Assembly: GCA_043731125.1 (NCBI GenBank)
Contig: JAYTJL010000042.1
Location: forward strand, 1-7,932
Direction: 5' to 3'
Origin: JAYTJL01 sp043731125
GTDB lineage: Bacteria; Patescibacteriota; Saccharimonadia; Saccharimonadales; UBA10212
Length of the DNA: 7,932 nt
Below the pieces are notes generated by a model, which saw only the letters and a list, made by a program, of their open reading frames with translations, did not search any database and was not told the DNA's origin. The translations under genes were made by a program, and so were the position numbers. The first letter of the stretch is position 1. The number at the start of each line of letters is the position of its first letter. Below are positions 6,943-7,932 of the stretch, in pieces.

Positions 6943-7875
6943 ATGCCGGACGTAAAGGAATTAGTAATTATTGGTGCGGGACCGGCGGCTCTGAGCGCTG
7001 CTATTTATACCGCCCGTGAGGATATTGGCACAACCCTTATTGAAAAAGGTGCCATTGGTGGGTTGGCGGCGATAACTGACTGGGTTGATAATTATCCAGG
7101 TTTTGCAGATGGGCTTGAAGGACTCAAACTAGCTGACGCTATGCGCGCCCAAGCCGAGCGATTTGGGGCCAAAATTGAACTCAACGAAGTCGTAAGTATT
7201 TCAAAAGAGGCAGGTAATGTGAAACTAAAACTGGTTGACGGCGAGATGATGGCACGTACCGTTCTTATAGCAACTGGCAGCGACTACCGTAAAATTGGTG
7301 TGCCAGGTGAGCTTGAGTATTACGCCAGAGGTGTACACTACTGTGCCACTTGTGATGGGGCATTTTATAGAGATAAAAAGTTGGTTGTTGTTGGCGGGGG
7401 TAACTCAGCCGTGCAGGAGTCGCTATTTTTAACACGCTTTGCAACTCACATCGATCTGTTGGTTAGAAGCAAGTTGCGAGCAAGTGATGTGTTGCAAAAA
7501 GAACTAGAAAAGAACAAAGATAAAATTACTGTTCATCTGTCTACAGCCACGGACGAAATCGTTGGCGTGGATGGCAAGGTGAGTAAAGTAATGGGCACAG
7601 ACACGGTTAGTGGTAAAAAGATTGATTTCTCCTGCGACGGTGTCTTCATTTTCGTAGGGCTCGATCCTAACACCGGGTTCTTGAAGGGCAGCGGTGTCGA
7701 ACTAGACGAACAGCGGTTTGTTAACTCAGGCCAGGATTTGATGACAAACATTGAAGGCGTATTTGTGGCAGGTGATGTACGCTCTGGCGCAACAATGCAG
7801 ATTGCTAGCGCTACCGGCGAGGGTGCGACGGCTGCTCTAAAGATTCGCGAATATCTCGATCACTTGGACGGATAA
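6943..7875 (+). CDS. trxB: Thioredoxin reductase-type flavoprotein
   Basis: This is a low-molecular-weight thioredoxin reductase, a cytoplasmic FAD enzyme that passes electrons from a nicotinamide cofactor to a redoxin disulfide. Its 310 residues match the family's usual length. Features in order: the N-terminal FAD motif GAGPAA (11-16); the redox-active Cys134-Ala-Thr-Cys137; the nucleotide-binding GGGNSA (151-156); and the C-terminal FAD motif with Gly277-Asp278 followed by SGATMQIASATGEG. Two positions differ from the E. coli pattern. The 2'-phosphate-binding HRRxxxR reads Leu173-Val-Arg175-x3-Arg179, and the 'RQ' after the GD motif reads Met285-Gln286. Preference for NADPH is therefore not assured. 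The gene starts 6 bp after the redoxin stop with no Shine-Dalgarno sequence, so it probably depends on translational coupling. The neighbouring redoxin is its likely substrate. Confidence 0.93.
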   Translation: MPDVKELVIIGAGPAALSAAIYTAREDIGTTLIEKGAIGGLAAITDWVDNYPGFADGLEGLKLADAMRAQAERFGAKIELNEVVSISKEAGNVKLKLVDGEMMARTVLIATGSDYRKIGVPGELEYYARGVHYCATCDGAFYRDKKLVVVGGGNSAVQESLFLTRFATHIDLLVRSKLRASDVLQKELEKNKDKITVHLSTATDEIVGVDGKVSKVMGTDTVSGKKIDFSCDGVFIFVGLDPNTGFLKGSGVELDEQRFVNSGQDLMTNIEGVFVAGDVRSGATMQIASATGEGATAALKIREYLDHLDG

Positions 7876-7886
7876 ATTCCATAGCC

Positions 7887-7915
7887 TTGTTAGGGTAGTC
7901 AGTACACAGAATAAT
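7887..7915 (+). promoter_or_regulatory. Weak promoter candidate at the right edge
   Basis: TTGTTA (7887-7892, 4 of 6) and AATAAT (7910-7915, 5 of 6) are separated by 17 bases, just after the reductase stop. If real, it would drive a gene beyond the window. Nothing else is recognisable in the last 57 bases. Motif-only, easily due to chance. Confidence 0.25.
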
Positions 7916-7932
7916 ATCTGGGTAGAACCTGG

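Overview
The window is a compact stretch with every gene on the + strand. It reads as part of a small bacterial genome of the Patescibacteria/CPR type, most likely Saccharibacteria (TM7)-like. The basis is recognition of family style, not a search: PheT carries sequence such as KMFTHRPDCFG and TRFTKGQSP that I associate with CPR PheT. The genes are tightly packed and the DNA is moderately AT-rich. Stops include TAA, TAG and TGA, so the UGA-glycine code of Gracilibacteria/Absconditabacteria is not indicated. The lineage remains an inference.

Left block (2-3013): the 3' part of pheS, cut by the window edge, followed with no gap by complete pheT. Together they encode the two subunits of phenylalanyl-tRNA synthetase.

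Middle block (3014-6528): a 120-bp gap with a weak promoter candidate and a puzzling 5' end, then an AcrB-like RND-superfamily transporter. Its stop overlaps the start of a membrane-anchored FKBP-type peptidyl-prolyl isomerase (ATGA). The transporter keeps the Asp-Asp and Lys residues of the RND proton relay. No membrane-fusion protein or outer-membrane channel gene lies beside it. The best-placed start codon (3055, with a Shine-Dalgarno-like sequence) is out of frame with the transporter.

Right block (6529-7875): a 159-bp gap holding the best promoter of the window (TTGACT-17-TATAGT), with an inverted repeat over its -10 region and a strong ribosome binding site. It leads into a glutaredoxin/NrdH-like redoxin and a thioredoxin-reductase-type flavoprotein 6 bp downstream. 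The pair looks like a self-contained NADPH-to-disulfide relay. The reductase has a changed NADPH-phosphate motif. The last 57 bases hold only a weak promoter candidate.

I see no tRNA, rRNA, CRISPR array, insertion sequence or clear rho-independent terminator. No wholly unknown system is evident. The most interesting points are the RND-FKBP coupled pair, the 5' end of the RND gene, and altered functional residues in the FKBP and the reductase.
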